A stretch of DNA of 64,000 nucleotides from an uncultured Acidimicrobiales bacterium (GTDB lineage Bacteria; Actinomycetota; Acidimicrobiia; Acidimicrobiales; SZUA-35), in assembly GCA_937922045.1 (NCBI GenBank), contig CAKZXA010000006.1:1-64000 (forward strand). The letters are read 5' to 3'. The notes under the pieces are model-generated. The model was not told the DNA's origin. It was given only the letters and a program-made list of their open reading frames with translations, and ran no database searches. Below are positions 45,204-54,182 of this stretch, piece after piece (positions within the stretch are counted from its first letter, which is position 1; the number at the start of each line of letters is the position of its first letter). Position numbers and translations under genes: made by a program.

Positions 45204-45494
45204 TCATCGCTGACGCCGTCCGGCGAACAACACGTTGCGGTACACGAAATCGAGGAACTCCCGGTTTGTCTTGTCGCCCAGACGAGAGAACTCCGAACCG
45301 TCGGCGAACCATTGGCTGATCTGGGCCAACGTTGCTCCCTTGGCGTAGACCTTGTTCCAGTAGTCCCAACCCTCAGCGTCTAGCGCCCGGTCATAGTAGG
45401 CGCGGTAGAGACGAGCGATCTGAAACCGATGCCACCGTTCCGGCTTGTCTGGATCGAGCGCAGGTTCGATGATGGCGCCACCACAACCCGGCAA
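45204..45494 (-). CDS. Single DUF4214 repeat, probable gene remnant
   Basis: 96 residues containing one DUF4214 unit (LYRAYYDRALDAEGWDYW, then SQWFADGSEFSR and FLDFVYRNVLF). DUF4214 normally occurs as several repeats in large secreted or surface proteins, so this isolated unit without a signal peptide is probably a decayed fragment. No clear ribosome site. Confidence 0.5.
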   Translation of the reverse strand: MPGCGGAIIEPALDPDKPERWHRFQIARLYRAYYDRALDAEGWDYWNKVYAKGATLAQISQWFADGSEFSRLGDKTNREFLDFVYRNVLFAGRRQR

Positions 45495-45614
45495 ACGACC
45501 TGAAGCCGCGGCGGCCTCGTGGCCCTCGCTTCTAGAGAGGTCCTACCACCTCAAGATTGAGAGAGGCTAGGTCGGAAGAACTACGTGGCCTCGTGGAAAG
45601 GGTGCCCTCAAAAC

Positions 45615-45652
45615 GGAAAATGCCGCCAACCCGAAGGTCGACGGCATTTCCC
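45615..45652 (-). terminator. Rho-independent terminator of the cold-shock gene
   Basis: GGAAAATGCCG (45615-45625) pairs with CGGCATTTCC (45642-45651); read on the minus strand the stem is followed by GTTTTG. It lies about 18 bases beyond the stop of the minus-strand cold-shock gene. Confidence 0.7.
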
Positions 45653-45669
45653 TACTTATGAGATCTTGG

Positions 45670-45867
45670 TTAGATCGCTCGAACGTTCTTTGCTTCGTCT
45701 CCCTTGCGACCTGGAGCCACGTCGAATTCTACGACCTGACCCTCATCCAACGACTTGTAGCCATCGCCGTCGATGTTGGAATAATGAACAAAGACGTCCT
45801 CACCCTGCTCGCGCGAGATGAAGCCGAAGCCTTTTTCACTGTTAAAAAATTTTACTGTGCCTTGCAT
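45670..45867 (-). CDS. Cold-shock protein (CspA family)
   Basis: 65 residues, complete cold-shock domain with RNA-binding motifs KGFGFI (RNP1) and VFVHYS (RNP2). Nucleic-acid chaperone. AGAAGAG precedes the ATG. The roughly 200 bases upstream are gene-free and could form the long structured leader typical of cold-inducible csp mRNAs. Confidence 0.95.
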   Translation of the reverse strand: MQGTVKFFNSEKGFGFISREQGEDVFVHYSNIDGDGYKSLDEGQVVEFDVAPGRKGDEAKNVRAI

Positions 45868-46305
45868 TGAATTCTCTTCTCCATACGTCTCGCCTTCTTG
45901 CGAGTTACGCCCAACCTAGGCTCTCCACGGCCACAATCCTCCTTCTGGGTACAAACTCCTCCCGACCCGCTGGCACCGCCTCCTCTACCGAAACCGTCGA
46001 GACAGCACCTAGAACGCCTGTTAACAGCTTGTTTACGCCCATAGGTCATGCTGAGATCCGTGGCCTTAGGAGCCTCAAATAATCCACCAACATCCCCAGG
46101 AGGAACCTCCGATGTCTACGTTGTGGAGTGCCAGCCATGCCAGCTAGAACGCGGGATCGAGGATTGCGTCCTGCCCGCCGGTCAAGGCGACGATCGGCCT
46201 CCATGTCGGTGCGAGGGGTTCGTTGCATGGTTGCCGTTCCGGTACGGCCGAGGACACGCCCGACAACGGGTACCTTAGAAGGAGGTAAAGGGAGGTAAGG
46301 GAGCA
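45868..46305. other. Gene-free leader region of the cold-shock gene and promoter of the phosphatase
   Basis: No gene recognised. The part next to the cold-shock gene is a likely 5' leader on the minus strand. Near 46281-46303 the plus strand has a duplicated purine-rich Shine-Dalgarno stretch (GGAGGTAAAGGGAGGTAAGG). Confidence 0.4.
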
Positions 46306-46347
46306 ATGACAACGTGCTGGACGCATACGGCGAAGCAGTCGAGATGA
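46306..46347 (+). CDS. Possible 13-residue leader peptide
   Basis: ATG at 46306 follows AAGGGAG at good spacing and encodes MTTCWTHTAKQSR; its TGA overlaps the ATG of the phosphatase frame (ATGA at 46344). Whether it is translated is unknown. Confidence 0.3.
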   Translation: MTTCWTHTAKQSR

Positions 46348-46796
46348 CCGCCGAAGACGGTAGGCATACGCACAACGATCCGGTCACGCTTCCGGGCGAT
46401 CTGGTCGTGTGGGCCTGCTCGCACACCGATCCCGAATACGGCCGGGGCCAGCCGCCTGCCTTCGGGCTGTACTTCGATGAGCGGTGGGATCCGCCGTGGC
46501 CCTCTGCCCTCGTCGACTGGCCCGATTTCGGTCTCCCCGTCGACGAAGAAGCGTTCGACGCAGCTCTCGACGACCTTATCGCCCGGGCCCGAGCCGGTGA
46601 TCGCGTCGCGATCGGCTGCCTCGGCGGCCACGGGAGGACCGGAACCTTTCTCGGTTGCATGGCGTTGCGTCTCGGGCTTGCCGATGATCCTGTCGACTGG
46701 GTTCGTTCGGTCTACTGTCCTGATGCCATCGAAACCGAGGCCCAGGCGGCGTTCGTGCGTCAACGCTCGACCGATCAACCTGCGTCGGGCTCCTAG
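46344..46796 (+). CDS. Dual-specificity-type protein phosphatase
   Basis: 150 residues from the ATG at 46344 coupled to the short upstream frame; a GTG at 46314 would add 10 residues. The P-loop CLGGHGRTG carries the Cys-x5-Arg active site of Cys-dependent phosphatases, and the upstream acidic region (VDWPDFGLPVDEE) may carry the general acid. The rest is rich in Trp and Asp. Probably dephosphorylates proteins; substrate unknown. Confidence 0.7.
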   Translation: MTAEDGRHTHNDPVTLPGDLVVWACSHTDPEYGRGQPPAFGLYFDERWDPPWPSALVDWPDFGLPVDEEAFDAALDDLIARARAGDRVAIGCLGGHGRTGTFLGCMALRLGLADDPVDWVRSVYCPDAIETEAQAAFVRQRSTDQPASGS

Positions 46797-47150
46797 CGGT
46801 CGACCTCCTTCGCCATTGGGGCTAGGCCGCCAGCTTGGGATCCAGCGGCGTTGGGGATCGGGGCCGGCTCGAATCGGTCGGTTCGTCGAATCGAACGGCC
46901 AGGGGGTTCCCTCGGCGAGACGAAACTCGGCCAGAGCGATGACGGACGGAAGCGATGCCACCCCGACGGCCCCGACCGCAAGCCCCGCCCAGATCGGGGG
47001 AATCCTCAGGCGTTGAAGCAGGATGCCGGGCAAGGCGACGACTCCTATCGCAGTAGGGAGTCGTCGTCGGGCGAGAGTTCTGCGAGTTGTAGCCTCCGGG
47101 TCGGCAGTGATCGATCGACCGCGACACGCTTGGCCACACATGTCAATCAA
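46797..47150 (-). other. Unassigned stretch, possible small membrane protein
   Basis: A minus-strand frame starting at 47150 reads two hydrophobic segments (LPTAIGVVALPGILL and IWAGLAVGAVGVASLPSVIALAE) but then runs antisense through the phosphatase gene, so as it stands it is not convincing. It may be a small membrane protein with a broken end, or chance. Confidence 0.25.
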
Positions 47151-47222
47151 TGTCGTTGTTTTTCAGGGAATTGAAACCTAAAAGATCCGGTCCATTGCGT
47201 TAAACAGAAGAAATTGAGCGGC

Positions 47223-47234
47223 TAGTATTTGGCA
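47223..47234 (+). promoter_or_regulatory. -10 box for leaderless transcription
   Basis: TAGTAT at 47223-47228, 6 bases before the ATG at 47235. Confidence 0.4.
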
Positions 47235-47696
47235 ATGGATGAGCTGTCTTCAGGGAGTCAAGTCGCAGACCCTAGTGTCGAACGGCGAAAGGGTTTGCCT
47301 GGCTCGGTCGAGCAGCTTTCGCACCTCGAAACCGCCGCCTTCGACTCGGCCGACGCCGACCGGTACGGCTCGAACGATCGGCTTCTCGTCGATAGCGGTC
47401 CCGGCCTTTCGGCTGGTCCGCAGGATGCACCCGGCTCTGACCAACGACGCCACGAACTCGACCTAGCCCTGCTACAGCTGTATGCCGCCACCGACCAAAT
47501 TCGGGGGGCAGAAGCCGAGCGAGCCGCTGCCCTAGGACGGATCGCTGAGGTTGAATATCACCTGCATCTCCGAGAAGTCGAAGTGGCATCTCTGCGAGAG
47601 GAACTCGACGCGGCCCGAACTGAAGCCTCCTCGCTTCGACTCCTGGCCGCTCGCCGTGCCCGCGAAACCTTGAAGCGGTCATTGGGCGGGAAGTAG
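47235..47696 (+). CDS. Small coiled-coil protein before a glycosyltransferase
   Basis: 153 residues, no family recognised. The second half (about 75-150) is a long charged helix likely to form a coiled coil (HELDLALLQLYAATDQIRGA onwards). It ends 3 bases before the glycosyltransferase start, so they are an operon; a role in organising surface-glycan synthesis is inference. The ATG at 47235 fits the -10 box better than a TTG at 47229. Confidence 0.6.
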   Translation: MDELSSGSQVADPSVERRKGLPGSVEQLSHLETAAFDSADADRYGSNDRLLVDSGPGLSAGPQDAPGSDQRRHELDLALLQLYAATDQIRGAEAERAAALGRIAEVEYHLHLREVEVASLREELDAARTEASSLRLLAARRARETLKRSLGGK

Positions 47697-47699
47697 CTG

Positions 47700-49466
47700 A
47701 TGGTTGCCACCAGCCAACCCGACTCGGCTGCAACCGAAAACGATGCACCCTTTTTCTCGGTAATCGTGCCGGTATGGAACCCATCGGTTGATCATTTCCA
47801 AGAGTGCGTGGATTCGGTCATGGAACAGACCTTCGACGATTGGGAACTGCTCCTCATCGCCGACGGTCCACAGGTAGGCCCTGTCGATCGCCGCCTCGAT
47901 GACTACGAGCGCAGTGGTGATCCTCGGATTCGTGTACTCCGGCTGGCAGAGAACGGCGGTATTAGCGCAGCCAGCCAGGCCGGTTTGGAAGCAGCACGCG
48001 GTGGCTTTATCGCCATGCTCGACAACGACGATCGCTACGCTCCTGGGGCCCTCGGTGCCTTTGCCGCTGAGATCCTTCGTAATCCCGACATCGACCTCGG
48101 CTACAGCGACGAAGACCGGCTCGATGCCGCAGATGGTCATCGCAAGGAAGGCTTCTACAAGCCCGCCTTCTCGATGGAGCGTTTGCGGGCGCAAAATTAT
48201 GTCTGCCATCTGCTCGTGGTCCGCCGATCTGTGGCTCTGGACGTTGGCGGTTTCCGCAGCGCATTCGATGGAGCTCAGGATCACGACCTGGCCTTGAGGG
48301 TCGCCGAGCAGGCCCGCCGCGTGCTGCACATCCCTCGCCTGCTCTACCACTGGCGCGAGTCGCCAACCTCGACAGCGATGACGGCAGATGCCAAACCGTG
48401 GGCCTTTGAAGCCGGCACCCGAGCGGTCGCTGATCATCTGGAGCGAACCGGTTTTCCAGCCACCGCGGTGGCCAACAGTTCATACCTCGGTGTGACGAAC
48501 CTGGTCCCCCAACTCACGAGCTACCCGAAGGTAAGCATCGTTATCCCCACAGGCGGCGCGAAGGGAATCGTTGGCGGCGTGCAAACCCAGCTGGTGACCC
48601 AGGCCATTCGTTCCACGCTCTCGACGTCGACCTATCCAAACTATGAATTCGTCGTCGTGTTCGATGCAGCATCCGAGGCCAAACTCATGTCGGAGGTCGC
48701 TGAAGCTCTAGGCGATCACGAAGCCACACTGGTGCAGAACCCCCGGTCGTTCAACTTCGCTGAAGCCTGCAATATCGGCGCAATGCGAGCTGAAGGCGAG
48801 ATCTTTATCTTTCTTAACGACGACACCGAGGCGGTTCAGCCCGATTGGATCGAGCGTCTGGTTATGTACGCCACCCAGCCGGAAATCGGCGCCGTTGGAG
48901 CCAAACTCTTCTATGGCGACGGACGGGTGCAACACGCGGGGGTTTGGAGTCGCCCGACTCCCGGGCACCGGTACGCCGGCTTTGACGGCAACCATCCGGG
49001 ACGCAACGCGGCCCTTTATCTCCCTCAAAACTGTCTGGCCGTGACCGGCGCTTGTCTCGCCGTCGAACGCAGCAAGTTCGATCACGTCGGCGCCTTCCCG
49101 ATGCATCTACCGCTGTGCTTCAACGACGTCGACCTGTGCCTCAAGCTGGTACACGCTGGCTACCGCAACGTCGTCGACTGCGCCACCACGTTGATACACC
49201 ATGAGTCGCAGAGCCGAGACCCGTCGGTGCAGGAGTGGGAGATCGAGCAGATGCTCGAACGGTGGGGCCCGTTGCTGATGGCGGATCCCTACGACAACCC
49301 TTGCCACCGGGCCTACGGGGTCAACGAGTACCCGGCAACACCGGTCGACCTCGTCGAACGGGAGACCGGTCGCGGCCTGATCGACACAACGGGCAGGGTC
49401 TGGCCAAACGATGCCGGTCCCTACGTGCTCGGCCGCCCGAACGCAGGTGTTTCCGCGGTGAGATAG
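47700..49466 (+). CDS. Glycosyltransferase with two GT2 domains
   Basis: 588 residues. Two GT-A domains in tandem: the first (about 18-240) starts FSVIVPVWNPSVDHFQECVDS and has the LDNDD metal-binding motif; the second (about 277-530) starts VSIVIPTGG and has FLNDDTEAVQPDWIERLV. This layout is typical of rhamnosyl- and other surface-polysaccharide transferases. No membrane helices. Followed 90 bases later by an aminotransferase gene. Confidence 0.85.
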   Translation: MVATSQPDSAATENDAPFFSVIVPVWNPSVDHFQECVDSVMEQTFDDWELLLIADGPQVGPVDRRLDDYERSGDPRIRVLRLAENGGISAASQAGLEAARGGFIAMLDNDDRYAPGALGAFAAEILRNPDIDLGYSDEDRLDAADGHRKEGFYKPAFSMERLRAQNYVCHLLVVRRSVALDVGGFRSAFDGAQDHDLALRVAEQARRVLHIPRLLYHWRESPTSTAMTADAKPWAFEAGTRAVADHLERTGFPATAVANSSYLGVTNLVPQLTSYPKVSIVIPTGGAKGIVGGVQTQLVTQAIRSTLSTSTYPNYEFVVVFDAASEAKLMSEVAEALGDHEATLVQNPRSFNFAEACNIGAMRAEGEIFIFLNDDTEAVQPDWIERLVMYATQPEIGAVGAKLFYGDGRVQHAGVWSRPTPGHRYAGFDGNHPGRNAALYLPQNCLAVTGACLAVERSKFDHVGAFPMHLPLCFNDVDLCLKLVHAGYRNVVDCATTLIHHESQSRDPSVQEWEIEQMLERWGPLLMADPYDNPCHRAYGVNEYPATPVDLVERETGRGLIDTTGRVWPNDAGPYVLGRPNAGVSAVR

Positions 49467-49556
49467 GTGAGGATAAGAACGACAGAGCACGGTCATGTCG
49501 ATTACATTGGCGGCGGTCGCGACGTCCGCAACAATCTTCGACCGATCGAGCCCACG

Positions 49557-50828
49557 ATGCCTGCAAACCTCGACACCTCGCCCCCGCCGCCCATCGATGA
49601 TGAGCCGATGGAACTGGAACGCATCACCAAGTCCCGCAAGCTCGAAGAGGTTTGCTACGACATCAGGGGCCCCGTGTTGGAAGAGGCGGTTCGGTTAGAA
49701 ACCGATGGCCACAAGATCCTGAAACTGAACATCGGCAATCCTGCACCGTTCGGTTTTGAAGCGCCGGCCAAGGTGCTCGAAGATGTGCGTACCAACCTGG
49801 TTCACTCCCAGGGGTACTGCGAATCACGGGGGCTGCTCCCGGCTCGCACCGCCGTGGTCGACTACTGCGACCAGTTGGGGATCGATGATGTCGGGGTTGA
49901 CGACGTCATCATCGGCAACGGCGTCTCGGAGCTGATCGTGATGGCGCTGCAAGGGCTCCTCAACAATGGTGACGAGGTGCTCATACCCGCTCCCGACTAT
50001 CCCCTGTGGACCGCGGCGGCGAACCTGGCTGGCGGCAAGCCCGTGCACTACCGATGCGACGAGGGCGCCGATTGGTTTCCTGACATAGACGACATCAAGG
50101 CCAAGATCACGTCTCGGACCGTCGCCATCGTGCTCATCAACCCCAACAACCCGACCGGGGCGGTGTATAGCCGCGAACTCCTGCAGGAGGTCGTCAAGGT
50201 GGCACGCCGTCATCAGCTGGTGGTCTTCGCCGACGAGATCTACGACAAGATTCTCTACGGTGACGCCCGCCATCACGCGGTTGCATCGATGGCCGACGAC
50301 TTGCTCTTCGTTACCTTCAACGGCCTTTCGAAGACCTATCGCGCCGCTGGCCTGAGGTCGGGGTGGATGGTGATCAGCGGGGCCAAGCACCGCGCCGCCG
50401 ACTACATCGAAGGACTAAACATCTTGGCTTCGATGCGGCTGTGTGCCAACGTGCCGTCTCAACACGCCATCCCCACCGCGCTAAGCGGCTATCAAAGTAT
50501 CAATGAGTACCTCGTGCCCGGTGGCAGACTCTACGATCAACGAGAGGCAGCCCACGCCGCCCTAACCGCTATCGACGGCGTTGACTGTGTCAAGCCCGAC
50601 GGCGCCCTCTACTTCTTCCCGCGGCTCGACATCGCAAAGTACAGCATCAGCAACGATGAGCAGTTTGTGCTCGACCTGCTCAAACAGGAACGGATTCTGG
50701 TGGTGCAGGGCACGGCATTCAACTGGTCCGAGCCTGACCACTTCCGCATCGTGTTCCTACCGGAGCAGGACGACTTGATCGAGGCCATCGAAGGTCTTGA
50801 GCGCTTCCTCGGGGGCTACCGGCAGTAA
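49557..50828 (+). CDS. AlaA-like class I aminotransferase
   Basis: 423 residues from the ATG at 49557 (GTG at 49467 and ATG at 49608 are alternatives; no clear ribosome site decides). PLP-enzyme landmarks: IGNPAPFGFEAP, NPNNPTGAVYS, FADEIYDKILY and the PLP lysine in NGLSKTYRAAGLRSGW. Closest in pattern to the alanine/valine-pyruvate type aminotransferase AlaA. Probably makes or degrades alanine. Confidence 0.85.
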   Translation: MPANLDTSPPPPIDDEPMELERITKSRKLEEVCYDIRGPVLEEAVRLETDGHKILKLNIGNPAPFGFEAPAKVLEDVRTNLVHSQGYCESRGLLPARTAVVDYCDQLGIDDVGVDDVIIGNGVSELIVMALQGLLNNGDEVLIPAPDYPLWTAAANLAGGKPVHYRCDEGADWFPDIDDIKAKITSRTVAIVLINPNNPTGAVYSRELLQEVVKVARRHQLVVFADEIYDKILYGDARHHAVASMADDLLFVTFNGLSKTYRAAGLRSGWMVISGAKHRAADYIEGLNILASMRLCANVPSQHAIPTALSGYQSINEYLVPGGRLYDQREAAHAALTAIDGVDCVKPDGALYFFPRLDIAKYSISNDEQFVLDLLKQERILVVQGTAFNWSEPDHFRIVFLPEQDDLIEAIEGLERFLGGYRQ

Positions 50829-50914
50829 GGATCGGTCAGTACTGCCGAAGACTCAATGATCTCCAGGTTCGTGCCGATTGGACTACGAGCGACGGCGCAG
50901 GCCAGGAGTATCTC

Positions 50915-51496
50915 ATGTACGGAATCGTGAATCGAGCCATCAGAGATCTTGTCCTTTCTCAGGCCGGGCCGGAACACTGGTCGCAGATCTGTGACCAGGC
51001 TGGCCTTATTGAAACCGACTTCAGCGACACGGCCCGCTACGACGACGAGCTGAGCTTCGAGCTTGTTGCAGCCGCATCTGCGGTTCTTGGCCTTACTTCC
51101 GAAGAGATCCTGATCCGCTTCGGGCGGCATTGGATCCTCTACACCGGCAAGGACGGTTGGGGTCCGTTGCTCGACATGGCTGGTGATGACCTCCGGTCGA
51201 CGGTGGCCGGTCTCGACGCTCTACATAGCCGAGTCCAGGCTTCGATGCCAGGTTCTCGTATGCCCTCGTTCACCAGCATCGATCGGGGTGACGGTGCTCT
51301 CGAAGTTGAGTACCGATCCGACCGCGAAGGTTTGATTCCGATGGTTCAGGGCCTTTTCGAAGGGCTGGCCGAACGCTTCGGTGAAACCTGGCATGTTGAG
51401 CACCTCGGTCCTCGACCGGATAGAACAGCCGAGGTGTTCGTGTTGACGCCGTCGACGGTTGTGGCTTCAGAAGGTGAATGGGTTGGAGCCGTTTAG
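50915..51496 (+). CDS. H-NOX haem nitric-oxide/oxygen sensor
   Basis: 193 residues, full H-NOX length, starting MYGIVNRAIRDLVLS. Haem contacts: proximal His104 in DALHSRV, and the YxSxR motif Y133-S135-R137 that holds the propionates. Binds NO (and in some members O2). The next gene, overlapping by about 23 bases, encodes its signalling partner, so haem-ligand state probably controls cyclic-di-GMP turnover. Confidence 0.9.
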   Translation: MYGIVNRAIRDLVLSQAGPEHWSQICDQAGLIETDFSDTARYDDELSFELVAAASAVLGLTSEEILIRFGRHWILYTGKDGWGPLLDMAGDDLRSTVAGLDALHSRVQASMPGSRMPSFTSIDRGDGALEVEYRSDREGLIPMVQGLFEGLAERFGETWHVEHLGPRPDRTAEVFVLTPSTVVASEGEWVGAV

Positions 51497-53276
51497 GCTC
51501 GACGCCTCAGCCCGCGGTCTCATCGGCCACCTCTTCCCGTTTCATCTAGTACTCGACGTCAGATGCGACCAGAAGGTCGTCAATGCAGGGGCTGCGCTCA
51601 CTCGCTGGCTTGGCTGCGAGCTTGTTGGAACGAACGCGTCCGATCACTTTCAGATCACACGCCCGACCGGTGTGGAATGGGTGAAGGAACAGATTCTTCT
51701 TCATCAACATGATGTTGTCTTTCTGACAAGCGTCGCCGACGGCAAGCAGTTGCGGGGACAGTTCACACCTCTCGCCAACGATCAGCTGTTGTACGTTGGT
51801 TCGCCGGTTGTGGGGGCCCTAGACAGCTTCGCCGATCTTGGCCTGTCGTTCAGCGATTTCTCGCCTCACGACGCCACGGCCGACATCGTGGTTCTTACCC
51901 AGTTCAGCTCCATGCAGGTTCGTGATATGGAGCGCAAGAACAAGGAGCTTGGTGATGCGATCGCGGCTCGTGACATCTTTAGCCAGCGGGCTCTCACCGA
52001 CCCTTTGAGCGGCCTGGTCAATCGGCGCGGCTTCTGGGAGGGGTGGGCGGAACTTTCCGGACGAGACAGTGCGGCACCTCTCCTGGTCTATCTCGACATG
52101 GACAACTTCAAGGCCATCAACGATGACTACGGCCATCTCGTAGGCGACGATGTGCTGCGAGCCTTGAGCTCGCGGCTGGCGGCAATGGTGCGCGGCGATG
52201 ATCTCGCGGCCCGCCTCGGTGGCGATGAATTTGCGGTTGTGCTCACCGAGGTCGAGCACGAGAAGGCGCCGGCTCGGGTGGAGGAGCTGATCGAGCGGTT
52301 GGCCCAACCCGTTGACACCGCCGATGGTCGAATTGAAATCTCGCTAAGCGCCGGCATCGCTTGGGCCCAGAAAGATCGCGCCCTAGATCAGCTCCTTCGC
52401 GATGCCGACACGGCGATGTACCAGGGCAGAGCTCGAGGAACCGGCCGGATCACCTGGTTCGACGACGAGATGGGGGTCGATCGTGAACGGCGACGATTGC
52501 TCACCAACGATCTTCGGGTTGCCCTCTCGCTCGGCCAACTCGACGTCGCCTACCAGCCAATCGTTCTGATGGATTCAGGGGAGGTCTCCGCGTTTGAGGC
52601 CTTGGCTCGTTGGAAGCACCCCTACCTGGGAGCCATAGGCCCGGACACGTTCGTCGAGTTGGCCGAACGGGCTGATCTCATCGCTGATCTCGACTTCGCG
52701 GTCCTCGCCCAGGCGATGACCAAGTTGGCGGAGTGGCGTCGGGAGAAGCCGCGGCTACAGATGCACGCCAACCTCTCCGGCCTCTCGATTAGCGAAGACT
52801 TACCCAGCCGTATCTCCACACTCCTCGACTATCTGGCGATCCCTCCCGATGCCTTGGTCCTAGAGATCACCGAGAGCCGAAGCATCACACGTAATCAGCT
52901 GGCCTTGGTCGGCGAGTTGGCCGCGGCTGGATTCGGCCTGCACCTGGATGACTTCGGTACGGGCTTCTCGTCGATGAGCCACCTTCAGGCTCTACCCCTC
53001 GATGGGCTCAAGGTCGACCGTTCATTCATCGCTCGCATACGAGAGTCGGAGAAGGACCGCCAGCTCGTCTCAGCCACAATCAGTATGGCCAGGTCTCTCG
53101 AACTCGACGTCGTGGCCGAAGGGGTTGAAGACGCGGAGACCGAGTCGATTTTGGTCGACCTCGGCTGCCGGTTGGCTCAGGGCTACTTTTACTCGCGCCC
53201 TGTCGAAGAATTGGCCGTGCCTCAACTTTTCACCGAGGGTATCTCACAGCGTTCTCTTGACCAGTCTTCGTCCTAG
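51474..53276 (+). CDS. H-NOX-associated (HNOBA) GGDEF-EAL protein
   Basis: 600 residues from GTG 51474 (TTG at 51459 is an alternative). The N-terminal about 170 residues fit the HNOBA/PAS-like partner domain (FPFHLVLDVRCDQKVVNAG), followed by a helix, GGDEF with GGDEF at 249-253 and EAL at 375-377 with ITESRS, DDFGTGFSS and LKVDRSFI motifs all intact. The two output domains may be alternately active under control of the H-NOX protein. Confidence 0.9.
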   Translation: MNGLEPFRLDASARGLIGHLFPFHLVLDVRCDQKVVNAGAALTRWLGCELVGTNASDHFQITRPTGVEWVKEQILLHQHDVVFLTSVADGKQLRGQFTPLANDQLLYVGSPVVGALDSFADLGLSFSDFSPHDATADIVVLTQFSSMQVRDMERKNKELGDAIAARDIFSQRALTDPLSGLVNRRGFWEGWAELSGRDSAAPLLVYLDMDNFKAINDDYGHLVGDDVLRALSSRLAAMVRGDDLAARLGGDEFAVVLTEVEHEKAPARVEELIERLAQPVDTADGRIEISLSAGIAWAQKDRALDQLLRDADTAMYQGRARGTGRITWFDDEMGVDRERRRLLTNDLRVALSLGQLDVAYQPIVLMDSGEVSAFEALARWKHPYLGAIGPDTFVELAERADLIADLDFAVLAQAMTKLAEWRREKPRLQMHANLSGLSISEDLPSRISTLLDYLAIPPDALVLEITESRSITRNQLALVGELAAAGFGLHLDDFGTGFSSMSHLQALPLDGLKVDRSFIARIRESEKDRQLVSATISMARSLELDVVAEGVEDAETESILVDLGCRLAQGYFYSRPVEELAVPQLFTEGISQRSLDQSSS

Positions 53277-53486
53277 ACGATTATCTGCAGACGATTCCCC
53301 TAGGTAAGTGCCCAAGGTGCATTACCCATTGGCTGCACACGCCAGGTCCAGGGCAAGACCAACGGCTGGTTGGGCGGACGAGGCGTCGACGGTGGCAGCA
53401 GACCAGATCTGCGCTACCGTCGACGCTGAGCTGTTCGTGGCCGTTCTTGAGCCACCACAAATGAGGACTCCGCAAAGGAGAAACCC

Positions 53487-54182
53487 ATGTGGTGCTTTTG
53501 GAGTGTTAAAGGGGGCGTCGGCTGTTCGGTTGTCGCCGCATCGGTCGCCCTACGCCTAGCTAGAACGACCCCGGTCCTTCTGGTCGATCTGGCTGGCGAT
53601 CTCGCCGCCTTGCTCGGCTGGGATGAGCCCGATCAAACCCTTGTCGATTGGCTCGACGCCGCCGCGGTTCCACCCGACGCTCTCGCCCGATTAGAGCTGG
53701 GCATCGACGATCGCCTTTCGCTGGTGACCTGGAACGCTCTCGAACCGGACGCGGCCTGGGGCCAGCACGAGCGGTTCGACGCTGCCCGTGGTGGGCTTCT
53801 GGCTCAACTCCTGGCCCGCGACGAACGCAGGGTGATCGTCGACTTGGGGCGCCGGCCGCCACCGTCGAACCGGGCTGACCCAGCGCTGGCCGATCGCGTC
53901 TTGCGGCTGGCAGGGCGTTCAACGCTGGTCACCCGGTCTTGTTTCCTTGGACTGCGTCACATCGAGCGCTGGCCCCGTCCCGATTCGATCGCGATGGTGA
54001 CCGAGTCCGGCCGGTCTTTGAGCGCCACCGACGTGCAGCGAGCGGTCGAGGCTCCTGTTGTTGAGCTGCGATGGGACCCGGCTGTGGCCCGCGCGGTCGA
54101 CGCGGGCCTAGGCCAGGTCCGCCTGCCCCGCTCGCTCGGAGCGGTTGCAGACCAGCTGAGCAGAAGCGGCCGATCGACATGA
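53487..54182 (+). CDS. TadZ/CpaE-like MinD-family protein with a defective P-loop
   Basis: 231 residues. The deviant Walker A should read KGGxGKS; here it is KGGVGCS (residues 8-14), so the phosphate-binding Lys is Cys13 while the signature Lys8 is kept. LLVDLAGDLAALLGW and VIVDLGRRPPP are the switch/Walker B strands. In Tad systems such proteins place the pilus at the pole. First gene of the Tad cluster; AAAGGAG is 7 bases before the ATG. Confidence 0.75.
   Translation: MWCFWSVKGGVGCSVVAASVALRLARTTPVLLVDLAGDLAALLGWDEPDQTLVDWLDAAAVPPDALARLELGIDDRLSLVTWNALEPDAAWGQHERFDAARGGLLAQLLARDERRVIVDLGRRPPPSNRADPALADRVLRLAGRSTLVTRSCFLGLRHIERWPRPDSIAMVTESGRSLSATDVQRAVEAPVVELRWDPAVARAVDAGLGQVRLPRSLGAVADQLSRSGRST

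Noticed and set aside
46275-47150. 291-residue minus-strand frame
   Set aside because: Two hydrophobic segments are suggestive, but most of it is antisense to the phosphatase; kept only as a low-confidence note.
47272-49106. Several long minus-strand frames opposite the glycosyltransferase
   Set aside because: GC-rich third-position shadows of the plus-strand gene.
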